Shown here: piece after piece, positions 16,796-24,666 of the stretch
How positions within the stretch are numbered: the stretch's first letter is position 1
Layout of the letters: every line of letters starts with the position of its first letter
Assembly: GCA_023443225.1 (NCBI GenBank)
Contig: JAEZVF010000016.1
Coordinates: 1-36,717 of the forward strand
Direction of reading: 5' to 3'
Length of the DNA stretch: 36,717 bases
From: Bacillota bacterium
GTDB lineage: Bacteria > Bacillota > Clostridia > Lachnospirales > Lachnospiraceae
Notes under the pieces: model-generated
The model's database searches: none
Seen by the model: only the letters and a program-made list of their open reading frames with translations
What the model was told of the DNA's origin: nothing
Program-made: the position numbers and the translations under genes

Positions 16796-16885
16796 ATGAC
16801 ATATGATTGTTTAGTTATAGATGATGAATTAGATATTGCAAAAACTACTACGGAGTATTTTGAAATGTTCGGTATTAAGACTTAA
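16796..16885 (+). pseudogene. N-terminal stub of a response regulator receiver domain
   Basis: The 29-codon ORF reads MTYDCLVIDDELDIAKTTTE and then YFEMFGIKT before TAA. 'LVIDDE' with the following helix is the first strand and acidic pocket of a CheY-like receiver. The remaining roughly 90 residues and any output domain are missing. About 230 bp of non-coding sequence follows, so this is a truncated remnant. Confidence 0.6.
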
Positions 16886-17040
16886 CATAGGAAGACATCA
16901 ATAATCTTTTCCGACAATTAAACAAATCCTTGTCAAATTCTTAAATAATATGTTCTATGTTGTATTTATAAGCCTACGGAAGTAAAGCCCAGCAACAGGA
17001 AGAGGATGTCAGATAGTGAACAATAAATTTCCTTATATTA

Positions 17041-17090
17041 AAAAATACTCTGGGTAGTAATAATTAATAATTACCACTCAGAGTATTTTT
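17041..17090. terminator. Intrinsic terminator of oadGB (symmetrical)
   Basis: AAAAATACTCTG (17041-17052) pairs with CAGAGTATTTTT (17079-17090), 12 bp, and the stem extends inward through GGTA/TACC past a small bulge. A/T runs on both sides make it functional in either direction. It lies 28 bp after the minus-strand oadB stop. Confidence 0.8.
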
Positions 17091-17118
17091 AATTTATAAT
17101 AGTGGGGTTTTGAATGAT

Positions 17119-18255
17119 TTAACCAAAAAGGGATAGAAGAATACCCGCAGCAACGGCTGAACCAATGACACCAGCTACATTAGGACCCATAGCATGCATC
17201 AATAGATAATTACCAGGGCGTGCTTTTTGACCTTCCACCTGGGACACACGTGCAGCCATAGGAACTGCTGAAACTCCTGCTGAACCGATAAGGGGATTGA
17301 TTTTACCTTTCGTAATCCAGCACATAAACTTTGCGATTAATAATCCACCAACCGTACTGAACATGAATGCCATAAGTCCAAGAAAAATAATTCCCAGAGT
17401 CTTTGGTTTTAAAAATTCTGTTCCGACGGTGGTAGCACCAACTGTAACTCCAAGAAAAATAGTTACTATATTAATTAAAGCATTCTGTACAGTATCAGAT
17501 AATCTTTCGACAACACCGGATTCTTTAAACAAATTACCAAGCATGAGCATACCAATCAACGGAGCTACTGATGGAAGTAAAAGGATGCAAAATATTGATA
17601 CCACAATTGGGAAACATATTTTTTCCAATTTTGATACGGTGCGAAGCTGTTCCATTTGAATAGTGCGTTCTTTCTCCGTAGTAAGTAACTTCATTAATGG
17701 AGGCTGAATTAAAGGAATCAGAGCCATATACGAATAAGCAGCAATAGCAATGGATGCCAGTAAATGAGGTGCAAGTCTGGTTGTTAGGTAGATTGCAGTT
17801 GGACCGTCGGCACCTCCGATGATACCAATGGAAGCAGCTTCTTCTGGAGCAAATCCCATAGCAGATGCAATAACAAAGGCAATTGCAATACCAAATTGTG
17901 CACCAGCCCCAATGAGTAAGCTGCTAGGACGAGCAATTAATGGCCCGAAATCTGTCATAGCACCAATTCCAAGGAATATGAGGGAAGGATAAATTCCTTT
18001 TTTAACACCTTGATATAGATAATAAAGAAGTCCGCCTACTTCAGATGAACTCGAAGGTTCACTCATGAGGCCTGTTAATGGTAAGTTTGCCAAAAGCATT
18101 CCAAAAGCAATTGGTAATAAAAGCAGTGGTTCAAATTTTTTTCCTATAGCAAGATAAATAAGTATACAGGAGATAAATAACATAACAGCAGACTGCCAAG
18201 TTAATGCAGCAAAACCTGAGTCGTTCCATAATTTAATAAGTGAATCAATAAACAC
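17119..18255 (-). CDS. oadB: Sodium-pumping decarboxylase beta subunit (OadB/GcdB/MmdB family)
   Basis: This integral membrane subunit couples decarboxylation of carboxybiotin to Na+ export. It has 378 residues and about nine to eleven hydrophobic helices. The signature IIGGADGPTAIYLTTRLAP carries the conserved Asp of the Na+/proton site, and the GVTVGATT and PLIGSAGVSAVPMAARV blocks are family hallmarks. The start is GTG 18255 (MFIDSLIKLWNDSGFAALTW), because AAAGGAGG lies 8 bp upstream; an ATG 60 bp further out has no such site. The gene follows oadG by 65 bp on the same strand. No alpha (carboxyltransferase) or biotin carrier gene is in the window, so those must be encoded elsewhere. Confidence 0.9.
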   Translation of the reverse strand: MFIDSLIKLWNDSGFAALTWQSAVMLFISCILIYLAIGKKFEPLLLLPIAFGMLLANLPLTGLMSEPSSSSEVGGLLYYLYQGVKKGIYPSLIFLGIGAMTDFGPLIARPSSLLIGAGAQFGIAIAFVIASAMGFAPEEAASIGIIGGADGPTAIYLTTRLAPHLLASIAIAAYSYMALIPLIQPPLMKLLTTEKERTIQMEQLRTVSKLEKICFPIVVSIFCILLLPSVAPLIGMLMLGNLFKESGVVERLSDTVQNALINIVTIFLGVTVGATTVGTEFLKPKTLGIIFLGLMAFMFSTVGGLLIAKFMCWITKGKINPLIGSAGVSAVPMAARVSQVEGQKARPGNYLLMHAMGPNVAGVIGSAVAAGILLSLFG

Positions 18256-18320
18256 GAATAAGTCCTCCTTTGGTGTAGCAATATTAATGTGTTTTCCGGT
18301 AATACTAATTATCAAGAGTG

Positions 18321-18452
18321 TTAGACGTTATCACGTGCTAACATTCCAATTATAATAGAAAATAAACGGATTAATGCCCATAGTATTCCAAGAACAGCAA
18401 AGACCACTGCCATACAGAATAATGCAACAAGCACACTCTCAGAAAATGCCAT
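18321..18452 (-). CDS. Small OadG-like gamma subunit of the sodium pump
   Basis: This is a 43-residue ORF: MAFSESVLVALFCMAVVFAV, then LGILWALIRLFSIIIGMLAR and DNV. It has one membrane helix with a short N-terminus, matching minimal OadG/MmdD gamma subunits that assemble and anchor the alpha and beta subunits. GAGGTGATTGAT gives a ribosome binding site before the ATG. It lies 65 bp upstream of oadB on the same strand, downstream of a promoter at 18599-18627, so the operon order is oadG-oadB. The long hydrophilic Zn-binding tail of enterobacterial OadG is absent. Confidence 0.75.
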   Translation of the reverse strand: MAFSESVLVALFCMAVVFAVLGILWALIRLFSIIIGMLARDNV

Positions 18453-18501
18453 ATCAATCACCTCGCTTCGTAAGTATGTTTATATTAAATAAAGTATTGT
18501 T

Positions 18502-18534
18502 AAAAAATGGGAGAACTTCGAAAAGAAGCTCTCC
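18502..18534 (-). terminator. Terminator-like hairpin inside the oadGB leader
   Basis: Read on the minus strand, GGAGAGCTTC pairs with GAAGTTCTCC (10 positions, one mismatch, loop TTTTC), followed by CCATTTTTT. It lies between the oadG promoter and the oadG start, with no minus-strand gene upstream of it, so it is a candidate attenuator. An alternative pairing AAGCT...AGCTT could compete with its 5' arm. Confidence 0.55.
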
Positions 18535-18598
18535 TCCCTATAAGCTTACAACTTGAAACAGTAAAAATCAACTGCCAACCGGAAAATCATATGTTAAA

Positions 18599-18627
18599 AT
18601 AATAACATAAATATACAAAACAGTCAA
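18599..18627 (-). promoter_or_regulatory. Promoter of oadG-oadB
   Basis: On the minus strand, TTGACT (18627-18622), a 17-bp spacer and TATTAT (18604-18599) form a good vegetative promoter. The predicted transcript has a leader of about 140 nt containing the hairpin at 18502-18534. Confidence 0.65.
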
Positions 18628-18701
18628 TATATAGACGTTTGATTTAATTAACATTATATGAATTATTTGATTTTCAAATTTAAACAATTCGAATTATTCG
18701 T

Positions 18702-18731
18702 TTTACAAATTATAAGTATTGCATTTATAAT
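18702..18731 (+). promoter_or_regulatory. Promoter of ddh
   Basis: TTTACA (18702-18707), an 18-bp spacer and TATAAT (18726-18731) form the promoter. It is divergent from the oadGB promoter 75 bp away and would begin a leader of about 130 nt. Confidence 0.65.
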
Positions 18732-18755
18732 GTAATGACAGCCAAATGTGGAGAA

Positions 18756-18824
18756 CAAGCTTGCTTGTATATTATGATTAAAGAATTATGATCATGAGCA
18801 CAATTTGGTTTATGACAGAATAGA
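18756..18824 (+). ncRNA. Structured 5' leader of ddh, copy 2 of an element shared with ferritin
   Basis: CAAG-CTTG-CTTG (18756-18767) forms stem-loop 1, followed after 8 nt by GATT, after 10 nt by GATCA, then after 9 nt by TTTGGTTTATGA (18804-18815) and after 4 nt by ATAGA. TCATGAGC pairs with GTTTATGA to give stem-loop 2. Spacings equal those in the ferritin leader except for one inserted base. The 5' arm differs between copies, but pairing is kept (an A-A mismatch there is U-A here, and A-U becomes G-U). Confidence 0.55.
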
Positions 18825-18870
18825 TTTAGATACAAAAAACTGATTAGAATGACAGAATTTGGAGGAAAAG

Positions 18871-19860
18871 ATGCAGAGAATTAGAATTGGAATCGTAGGA
18901 TATGGGAATCTGGGTAAGAGTGCAGAACTTGGAGTAAGACAAAATGAGGATATGGAGTTGGTGGGAGTATTTACAAGAAGAGATCCATCCAGCGTAAAAT
19001 TGCTTACACAAGGAATACCTGTATATGGCATGGAAGATGCTGCAAAAATGACAGAGCAGATTGATGTAATGTTACTCTGCGGAGGAAGCAGAACTGACCT
19101 TCCGGTTCAAGGACCAGAATTTGCAGCTATGTTTAACACGGTAGATGGATTTGATACCCATGCCAAGATTCCTGAATATTATGAAGCTATTGATAAAGCG
19201 TGTAGAGAAGCAAATAAGGTAAGTGTTATATCAAGTGGATGGGATCCGGGAATGTTTTCCTTAAATCGCCTACTGGGAAGTGCGATTTTACCGGTAGGTA
19301 ATGATTACACATTTTGGGGAAAAGGAATCAGCCAGGGACATTCCGATGCAATAAGGAGAATACCAGGCGTAAAGGACGCAAAACAATATACCATTCCTAT
19401 CGAGGCCGCAATTGAAGCTGTCAGGAACGGGGAAAATCCAGTATTTACTACCAGAGAAAAACATTGTAGAGAGTGCTTTGTTGTTGTAGAAGAAGGTGCT
19501 AACAAAGAGGTAATCGAGAATAAGATAAAAACAATGCCGGATTATTTTGCAGATTATGATACAGAAGTACACTTTGTTACAGAAGAAGAATTAGCAGCAA
19601 AACATAATGGTCTCCCACATGCTGGAATGGTGATTCGAAGTGGTAGAACAGGTGCTGACAATGAGCATATGCATGCGATTGAGTACAAGCTTACACTAGG
19701 ATCCAATCCGGATTTTACAGCAAATATCCTGCTTGCCTATGCAAGAGCAGTTTACCGACTAAATAAGGAAGGGGTTTCTGGAGCAAAAACGGTATTTGAT
19801 ATTGCACCAGCTTACCTATCTATACAATCAAATGAAGAGCTGAGAAAACACTTGCTGTAA
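18871..19860 (+). CDS. ddh: meso-Diaminopimelate D-dehydrogenase
   Basis: This NADPH-dependent enzyme interconverts L-tetrahydrodipicolinate and meso-diaminopimelate, a one-step route to lysine and peptidoglycan cross-bridge precursor. It has 329 residues. The dinucleotide-binding motif is GIVGYGNLGKS at the N-terminus. Family blocks are SSGWDPGMFSLNRLLG, FWGKGISQGHSDAIRRIPGV and, near the C-terminus, GMVIRSGRTGADNEHMHAIE. The start is ATG 18871, with TTGGAGG 6 bp upstream, rather than an in-frame TTG 12 bp earlier that overlaps this site. It is monocistronic, with its own promoter, the structured leader and a strong terminator. Confidence 0.93.
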   Translation: MQRIRIGIVGYGNLGKSAELGVRQNEDMELVGVFTRRDPSSVKLLTQGIPVYGMEDAAKMTEQIDVMLLCGGSRTDLPVQGPEFAAMFNTVDGFDTHAKIPEYYEAIDKACREANKVSVISSGWDPGMFSLNRLLGSAILPVGNDYTFWGKGISQGHSDAIRRIPGVKDAKQYTIPIEAAIEAVRNGENPVFTTREKHCRECFVVVEEGANKEVIENKIKTMPDYFADYDTEVHFVTEEELAAKHNGLPHAGMVIRSGRTGADNEHMHAIEYKLTLGSNPDFTANILLAYARAVYRLNKEGVSGAKTVFDIAPAYLSIQSNEELRKHLL

Positions 19861-19891
19861 ATTAATGTATTAGTTTAAAGTGTTTTACTAT

Positions 19892-19957
19892 ATACGGGAA
19901 TGCCAATGTTACCATTATAAAATGTATAACAAAACATTGGAAGACCCGTATTTTTTT
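19892..19957 (+). terminator. Intrinsic terminator of ddh
   Basis: ATACGGG (19892) pairs with CCCGTAT (19945-19951), enclosing an inner stem CCAATGTT/AACATTGG, and is followed by seven Ts. It lies about 30 bp after the stop. Confidence 0.8.
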
Positions 19958-20121
19958 ACTTATGAAGTAAATTACATAACAGATTAATTCCCACATAATA
20001 TTAAAAAAATATCATATCAAATGTAGTTTTAATATATTGTAAAACTTAGTAGAATACCTTATAATGGAATTGATATATTAGCATAAACTAGTCGATGATG
20101 CAATTAGAAATGGAGGTTTCT

Positions 20122-22144
20122 ATGAGAGAGGTAATAAAGAAAGAACGGGGATAAGATTTAAAAGTTTAAAGACTAAACTTATTATTAATTTTTCGACTAT
20201 CATTTTATTATCATCAGTAGTTTTAGGTCTGACTGCTATAATAAGCTCATCAAAATCTCTTACGTCTGAAGCAGAGAAATCCTTAGTTTCAATTGCACAT
20301 CAAGATTCTAAGTTAATAACAAGTCGTTTAGAAATACTGCTTCGTACCATAAAAATGATGGTCTTAGACAAAGATATGGGAACAATGGATTTGAGTACAC
20401 AAATGACTATTGTTAAGCAAATTCTACCCTCAACAGATTTCTTAGATATAGCGGTTGTTGATTTGAATGGGACAGCATACTATACCGATGGTTCCACGGC
20501 TGAGCTGGGAGATAGGGATTACATACATAAAGCCTTACAAGGTGAGTCCGTGGTATCCGACGTTCTTATTAGCAAAGTTACCAATGAACCGGTTATCATG
20601 GTAGCAACACCGATTTATCAGGGAAGTAGTATTGTTGGTGCTTTAGTAGGAAGAAGAGATGGTAACGCTCTAAGTAACCTTATGGATGATACCGGTTATG
20701 GTAAAGAAGGCTACGGTTATATAATAAACAGTAAAGGTGTTGTGATTGCACATCCTGATAGGGATAAGGTTATAAATCAATTTTCTCCATTAGAAGCAGT
20801 TAAAGAAGATGCTAGTCTTGCATCTACAGCAGAAATTTTTAAAAAGATTTTGTCTGAGGACAATGGAATAGGTACATATACATTTAATGGGACAGATTAT
20901 TATGCAGGATATAGTGCAATTGAAGGCACGGATTGGAAACTTATCATTACGGCTGCTAAAAAAGAAGTTCTAGCCACAGTGCCAGTTCTTATAAGAAATA
21001 TAGCTATGAATACTGTAGTAATTTTATTGGTGGCTATCATCGTTGTGTTCTTTATAGGAAATTCAATAGCGAAACCAATTATTAATACAGTTCGGCATTC
21101 GGAAAAGATTGCAGTTTTGGATTTATCAGGAAACATGGAAGAAAAATATCTAAATAAGCAGGATGAGATAGGAATTTTATCGAGGGCTCTACAAAGCATC
21201 ACAGATAGCATGCGGTATATTATAAGCGATATTAGTAATTCTTCTGAGCAATTAGCAGCGGCTTCCGAAGAATTGTCGGCTACTTCACAGGAATCTGCAA
21301 ATGCCTCAGAAGAAGTATCTGGTACAATCGAAGAAATTGCAAGAGGTGCATCAGAGCAGGCAAAATATACCGAAGATGGTTCTGAGAAGGCAAATATACT
21401 TGGAGCTGCAATAGAAAAAGATCAAGACCACTTAGAAAGTTTAAATCTGGCAACGAAAAAGGTAATAGGGGTACTTCAGAATGGTTTGACCGAAATAGAT
21501 TATCTCTAACAAAAACAGAAGAAAGTAATAAAGCTACTAAGGATATTCATGAGGTGATTTTGAAAACAGATGAAAGTTCTAAACGTATCGGACAAGCCAG
21601 TAGTGTAATTTCCTCCATTGCGGCACAAACGAATTTGTTAGCTTTAAATGCTGCAATTGAAGCAGCTAGAGCAGGTGATGCAGGTAAAGGTTTCACAGTA
21701 GTTGCTGAAGAAATTGGAAAACTTGCTGAGCAGTCGACTACAGCTACAAAAGACATTGATGATATGGTGAAAAATCTACAAAACAATTCTCAAGATGCAG
21801 TTAAGACAATTAACGAGATGTCAGCTGTTATTCAAGAGCAAACGGAAAGCGTTAATAAAAGTAAGAATAGCTATCATGAAATCGGAGATGCAATCAAAAA
21901 TGCAGGCGAAGTAGTTCAACAATTGAATACATCAGGAAACGAAATGAACAAAATGAAAACAGAAATCTTAGATACCTTACAAAACCTATCTGCTATTGCA
22001 GAAGAAAATTCAGCATCTACCCAACAGGTTACCGCATCGATGGAAGAGCAGACCGCATCTGTTGAGGAAATTGCAAACTCTAGTGAATCCTTAGCAATTC
22101 TAGCACAGGATTTACAGGCCATAATTAAAAAGTTTAAACTCTAG
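20122..22144 (+). pseudogene. Methyl-accepting chemotaxis protein gene with two frameshifts
   Basis: Three frames must be joined to give one receptor of about 675 residues. A start with GGAGG at ATG 20122 (MREVIKKERG) runs into a stop at the GGGG run near 20147-20150. Restoring one G continues into IRFKSLKTKLIINFSTIILL (first membrane helix) and a Cache sensor domain (GYGKEGYGYIINSKGVVIAH). A second membrane helix at about 21000-21050 and a HAMP follow. The frame is lost again at about 21500-21512 after NGLTEIDYL and resumes as TKTEESNKATKDIHEVILKT, then the signalling tip QTNLLALNAAIEAARAGDAG. Each break equals one missing base. The gene is either pseudogenised or affected by sequencing errors; everything else is conserved. 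Confidence 0.8.
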
Positions 22145-22187
22145 TTAGAAATGAAATGCACTATTAATTAAATTAGTATAATAATAA

Positions 22188-22237
22188 CAGAGACTATCTA
22201 CTTGGAAAATCCATCTCATACAAGTAGATAGTCTCTG
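22188..22237. terminator. Bidirectional terminator between convergent chemoreceptor genes
   Basis: A perfect 17-bp stem, 22188-22204 with 22221-22237 (ending CTACTTG / CAAGTAG), has a 16-nt loop. It lies 43 bp after the plus-strand receptor and 21 bp beyond the minus-strand receptor stop, so it serves both. Confidence 0.85.
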
Positions 22238-22258
22238 TTTCGCTATGTGAGGTTATAT

Positions 22259-24292
22259 TTAGTCTAATTTGAAGTTGCTTACACTGGACTGAAGATCTTC
22301 AGAAAGACGATGGAGCGCACTTGCCTGGTTTGCAATATTATCCATGGTAATAGCTATTTGTGAGGTTGATGCCGTAACCTGTTGTGTTGCAGACGCTGAT
22401 TGTTCTGATATAGAAGATATACTTTCTATTTGGGAGACAATACTTTCTTCCATTTTTGAGATATCGGTTATATTGTCTTTAATTTCTGAAACCTTTATGG
22501 TTAAATTGTTAACTGCAGCCATAATGTCATTAAATACTGTCTGTGTCTGATCAACTACAGTTTCTTGTTCCTTAACATTTGTATCGGTTTGTTCCATAGC
22601 TGCTACGGTAAGCTTTGTTTTCGCAGTTATGTCTTCAACAATTTCTTTAATCTGTAAAGTTGACTCCTGAGACTGGTCAGCCAACTTCCGTATTTCATCT
22701 GCTACAACTGCAAAGCCTTTGCCGGCTTGTCCGGCTCTAGCCGCCTCAATGGAGGCATTTAAAGATAAAAGATTTGTTTGAGCAGTTATGGAATCTATCG
22801 TATCTGAGATTTCGTTAATTTGATTCATACTTTTGCTCATCGAATAAATTAATTCAGCAACTTTATTCGTAGATAGTTTGGTATTACTAGATTTTTGTAA
22901 TAAGCTTTCTACGCTGCTTAGACCTTTGTTTGTTAGAATATTTGCATTGCTTGATAAGTCCTGAATAAAGTTTGTAGCATCTTCCACCATGTTTATTCGG
23001 AGAGCCAAATCTTTTACGTTTGCCGCACCATCTGCAGAAGTTTGAGCTTGATCGGTAACTCCATTTGCCACATCTTCAATTGCTTTTGCAACCTCACCAA
23101 TAGATGAATTTGTTTCTTCAGCCATACTAGCAAGTTCAACAGAGGTTTCCAGTACAGTCATAGAAGAATTACTTACATTTTGAATTAATGCAGATATATT
23201 ATCTGTCATCTCGTTAAATTGCTTGCCCAGTTCATGAAATTCATCTTTAGAACGAATAGCTACTTTTACAGTAACATCACCTTTTGCAACCTTGTCAAAA
23301 GCAGTCAATAAAGTTTTGATATTTTTATCGATCGGTTTACTAAAAAATATAGCAATCAAAATGGAACAAACCGTCATGAGGAGCAAGAAAACAATCAGAG
23401 TATTCTTAATTGCCTGTGTATCTTTTAAAAGCTCAGAATTGCTGAGGATGGCCATGATCTTCCATCCAGTTAAATCATTTGTCATATAGGAACTGAAGTA
23501 ATCATCTCCAAGGTATTGATAGGATATAAAACCTTCTTGATTTGCACCAACCTCTGTCCAGAAAGAAAAATCTTCACTACAGCTTTTGCCCAGTAGATCC
23601 AGATTTGGATGGGAAATTATGCTGCCATTGGAATCCACTATCATGGCATAACCATCATCGCCAATTTTAATTTGTGACAGTAAATACGAATAATATGTGA
23701 GATTGATATTCATACCTACGACGCCTATTATTTTAGAATCTTGATAAATGGCCTTAGCAATTGTTACTACATCTGTACTTGCTATGGAATAAGGTTCCGT
23801 TATGATAACCTCCTCTGGATTATCCATGGCTGTAGTATACCAAATGCTGGTTTTTGGGTCATCGTATTGAGACAGTGCTTTTTCCGGATATGTATAAAAC
23901 ATACCATTTTCTGTTTGAATGCAGATACTGGTGATGTTCTTATCAGATTCTTTCATATTTGTAATCAAAGGTTTGGCTAATTCAAATTGTCCTGAATTAT
24001 CTGCTTGAATTATGTTATTATCTCTAGAGAGTATTAGGATCATATTTGACATTAGGGAAAAGTAATTATTAATACCTCTATCAACTTCTTGATTGATTTG
24101 TTTGCTGGTAGTTTTGAGCTTCTCATACAGCAGGCCCTTAGAACGAAGGTAGGAGCTTACCCCAATGACACAAATGGAGAATAAACTAACAAATAATAAT
24201 ATGGATATTATTTTAGCTCGAATACCATGTATATTTAATTTAGGGGAGTTTTTGAATCTAGTTTTGTTCAATTTCTTAAAAGATTTCTTCAT
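22259..24292 (-). CDS. Methyl-accepting chemotaxis protein with dCache sensor
   Basis: This membrane chemoreceptor feeds CheW/CheA. In 677 residues, a basic N-terminus precedes membrane helix 1 (about 30-50, IISILLFVSLFSICVIGVSS). An extracellular double-Cache domain lies at about 55-290 (SIWYTTAMDNPEEVIITEPY, GVVGMNINL, GDDGYAMIVDSNGSIISHPN). Helix 2 is at about 298-320, HAMP at about 322-375 and the signalling domain to the end, with tip TAQTNLLSLNASIEAARAGQ. Only parts of the amino-acid-binding dCache signature are present (WY kept, Arg and Asp not), so the ligand is unknown. GAAGGAGG precedes the ATG. It is intact and convergent with the frameshifted receptor. Confidence 0.92.
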   Translation of the reverse strand: MKKSFKKLNKTRFKNSPKLNIHGIRAKIISILLFVSLFSICVIGVSSYLRSKGLLYEKLKTTSKQINQEVDRGINNYFSLMSNMILILSRDNNIIQADNSGQFELAKPLITNMKESDKNITSICIQTENGMFYTYPEKALSQYDDPKTSIWYTTAMDNPEEVIITEPYSIASTDVVTIAKAIYQDSKIIGVVGMNINLTYYSYLLSQIKIGDDGYAMIVDSNGSIISHPNLDLLGKSCSEDFSFWTEVGANQEGFISYQYLGDDYFSSYMTNDLTGWKIMAILSNSELLKDTQAIKNTLIVFLLLMTVCSILIAIFFSKPIDKNIKTLLTAFDKVAKGDVTVKVAIRSKDEFHELGKQFNEMTDNISALIQNVSNSSMTVLETSVELASMAEETNSSIGEVAKAIEDVANGVTDQAQTSADGAANVKDLALRINMVEDATNFIQDLSSNANILTNKGLSSVESLLQKSSNTKLSTNKVAELIYSMSKSMNQINEISDTIDSITAQTNLLSLNASIEAARAGQAGKGFAVVADEIRKLADQSQESTLQIKEIVEDITAKTKLTVAAMEQTDTNVKEQETVVDQTQTVFNDIMAAVNNLTIKVSEIKDNITDISKMEESIVSQIESISSISEQSASATQQVTASTSQIAITMDNIANQASALHRLSEDLQSSVSNFKLD

Positions 24293-24553
24293 AAGCGAGC
24301 CTCCTTCGGTTTGCTAAAATGTATATATTTAGTATATATTGAAATGGAAAATTTAGCAACATTATTTACAATATCTCCTATTAATTGAGCCATTATACTA
24401 TTTATACCAATATATTATAATGAAGAGTAAAAAAATTATTATAAAAGTACAAAATTCAAAAAGATATTTTATATAGCCGAAAACTTTAGTAATTGATTGA
24501 AAATGAATGGAAAATAAGATTAAAAAATAAATTTATTTATTTATTGTGAATAG

Positions 24554-24582
24554 TTGACTAACAATTAATTAATTGGTAAAAT
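24554..24582 (+). promoter_or_regulatory. Promoter of the polytopic chemoreceptor gene
   Basis: TTGACT (24554-24559), a 17-bp spacer and TAAAAT (24577-24582) give a vegetative-type promoter about 85 bp before the start. No sigma-28 flagellar promoter was recognised. The rest of the very AT-rich 24293-24666 gap shows no gene. Confidence 0.55.
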
Positions 24583-24666
24583 AAATCAAATAATGTAAAA
24601 ATATAGGCTAAACACGAAAAAAGTATGTAAAAGACTTTATTGCTAATTATTTAGGAGGAATTCATT

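Noticed and set aside
18732..18870. Lysine riboswitch or T-box in the ddh leader, expected for a lysine/DAP gene
   Set aside because: None of the conserved blocks of either class is present and the leader is too short; the same element also precedes ferritin.
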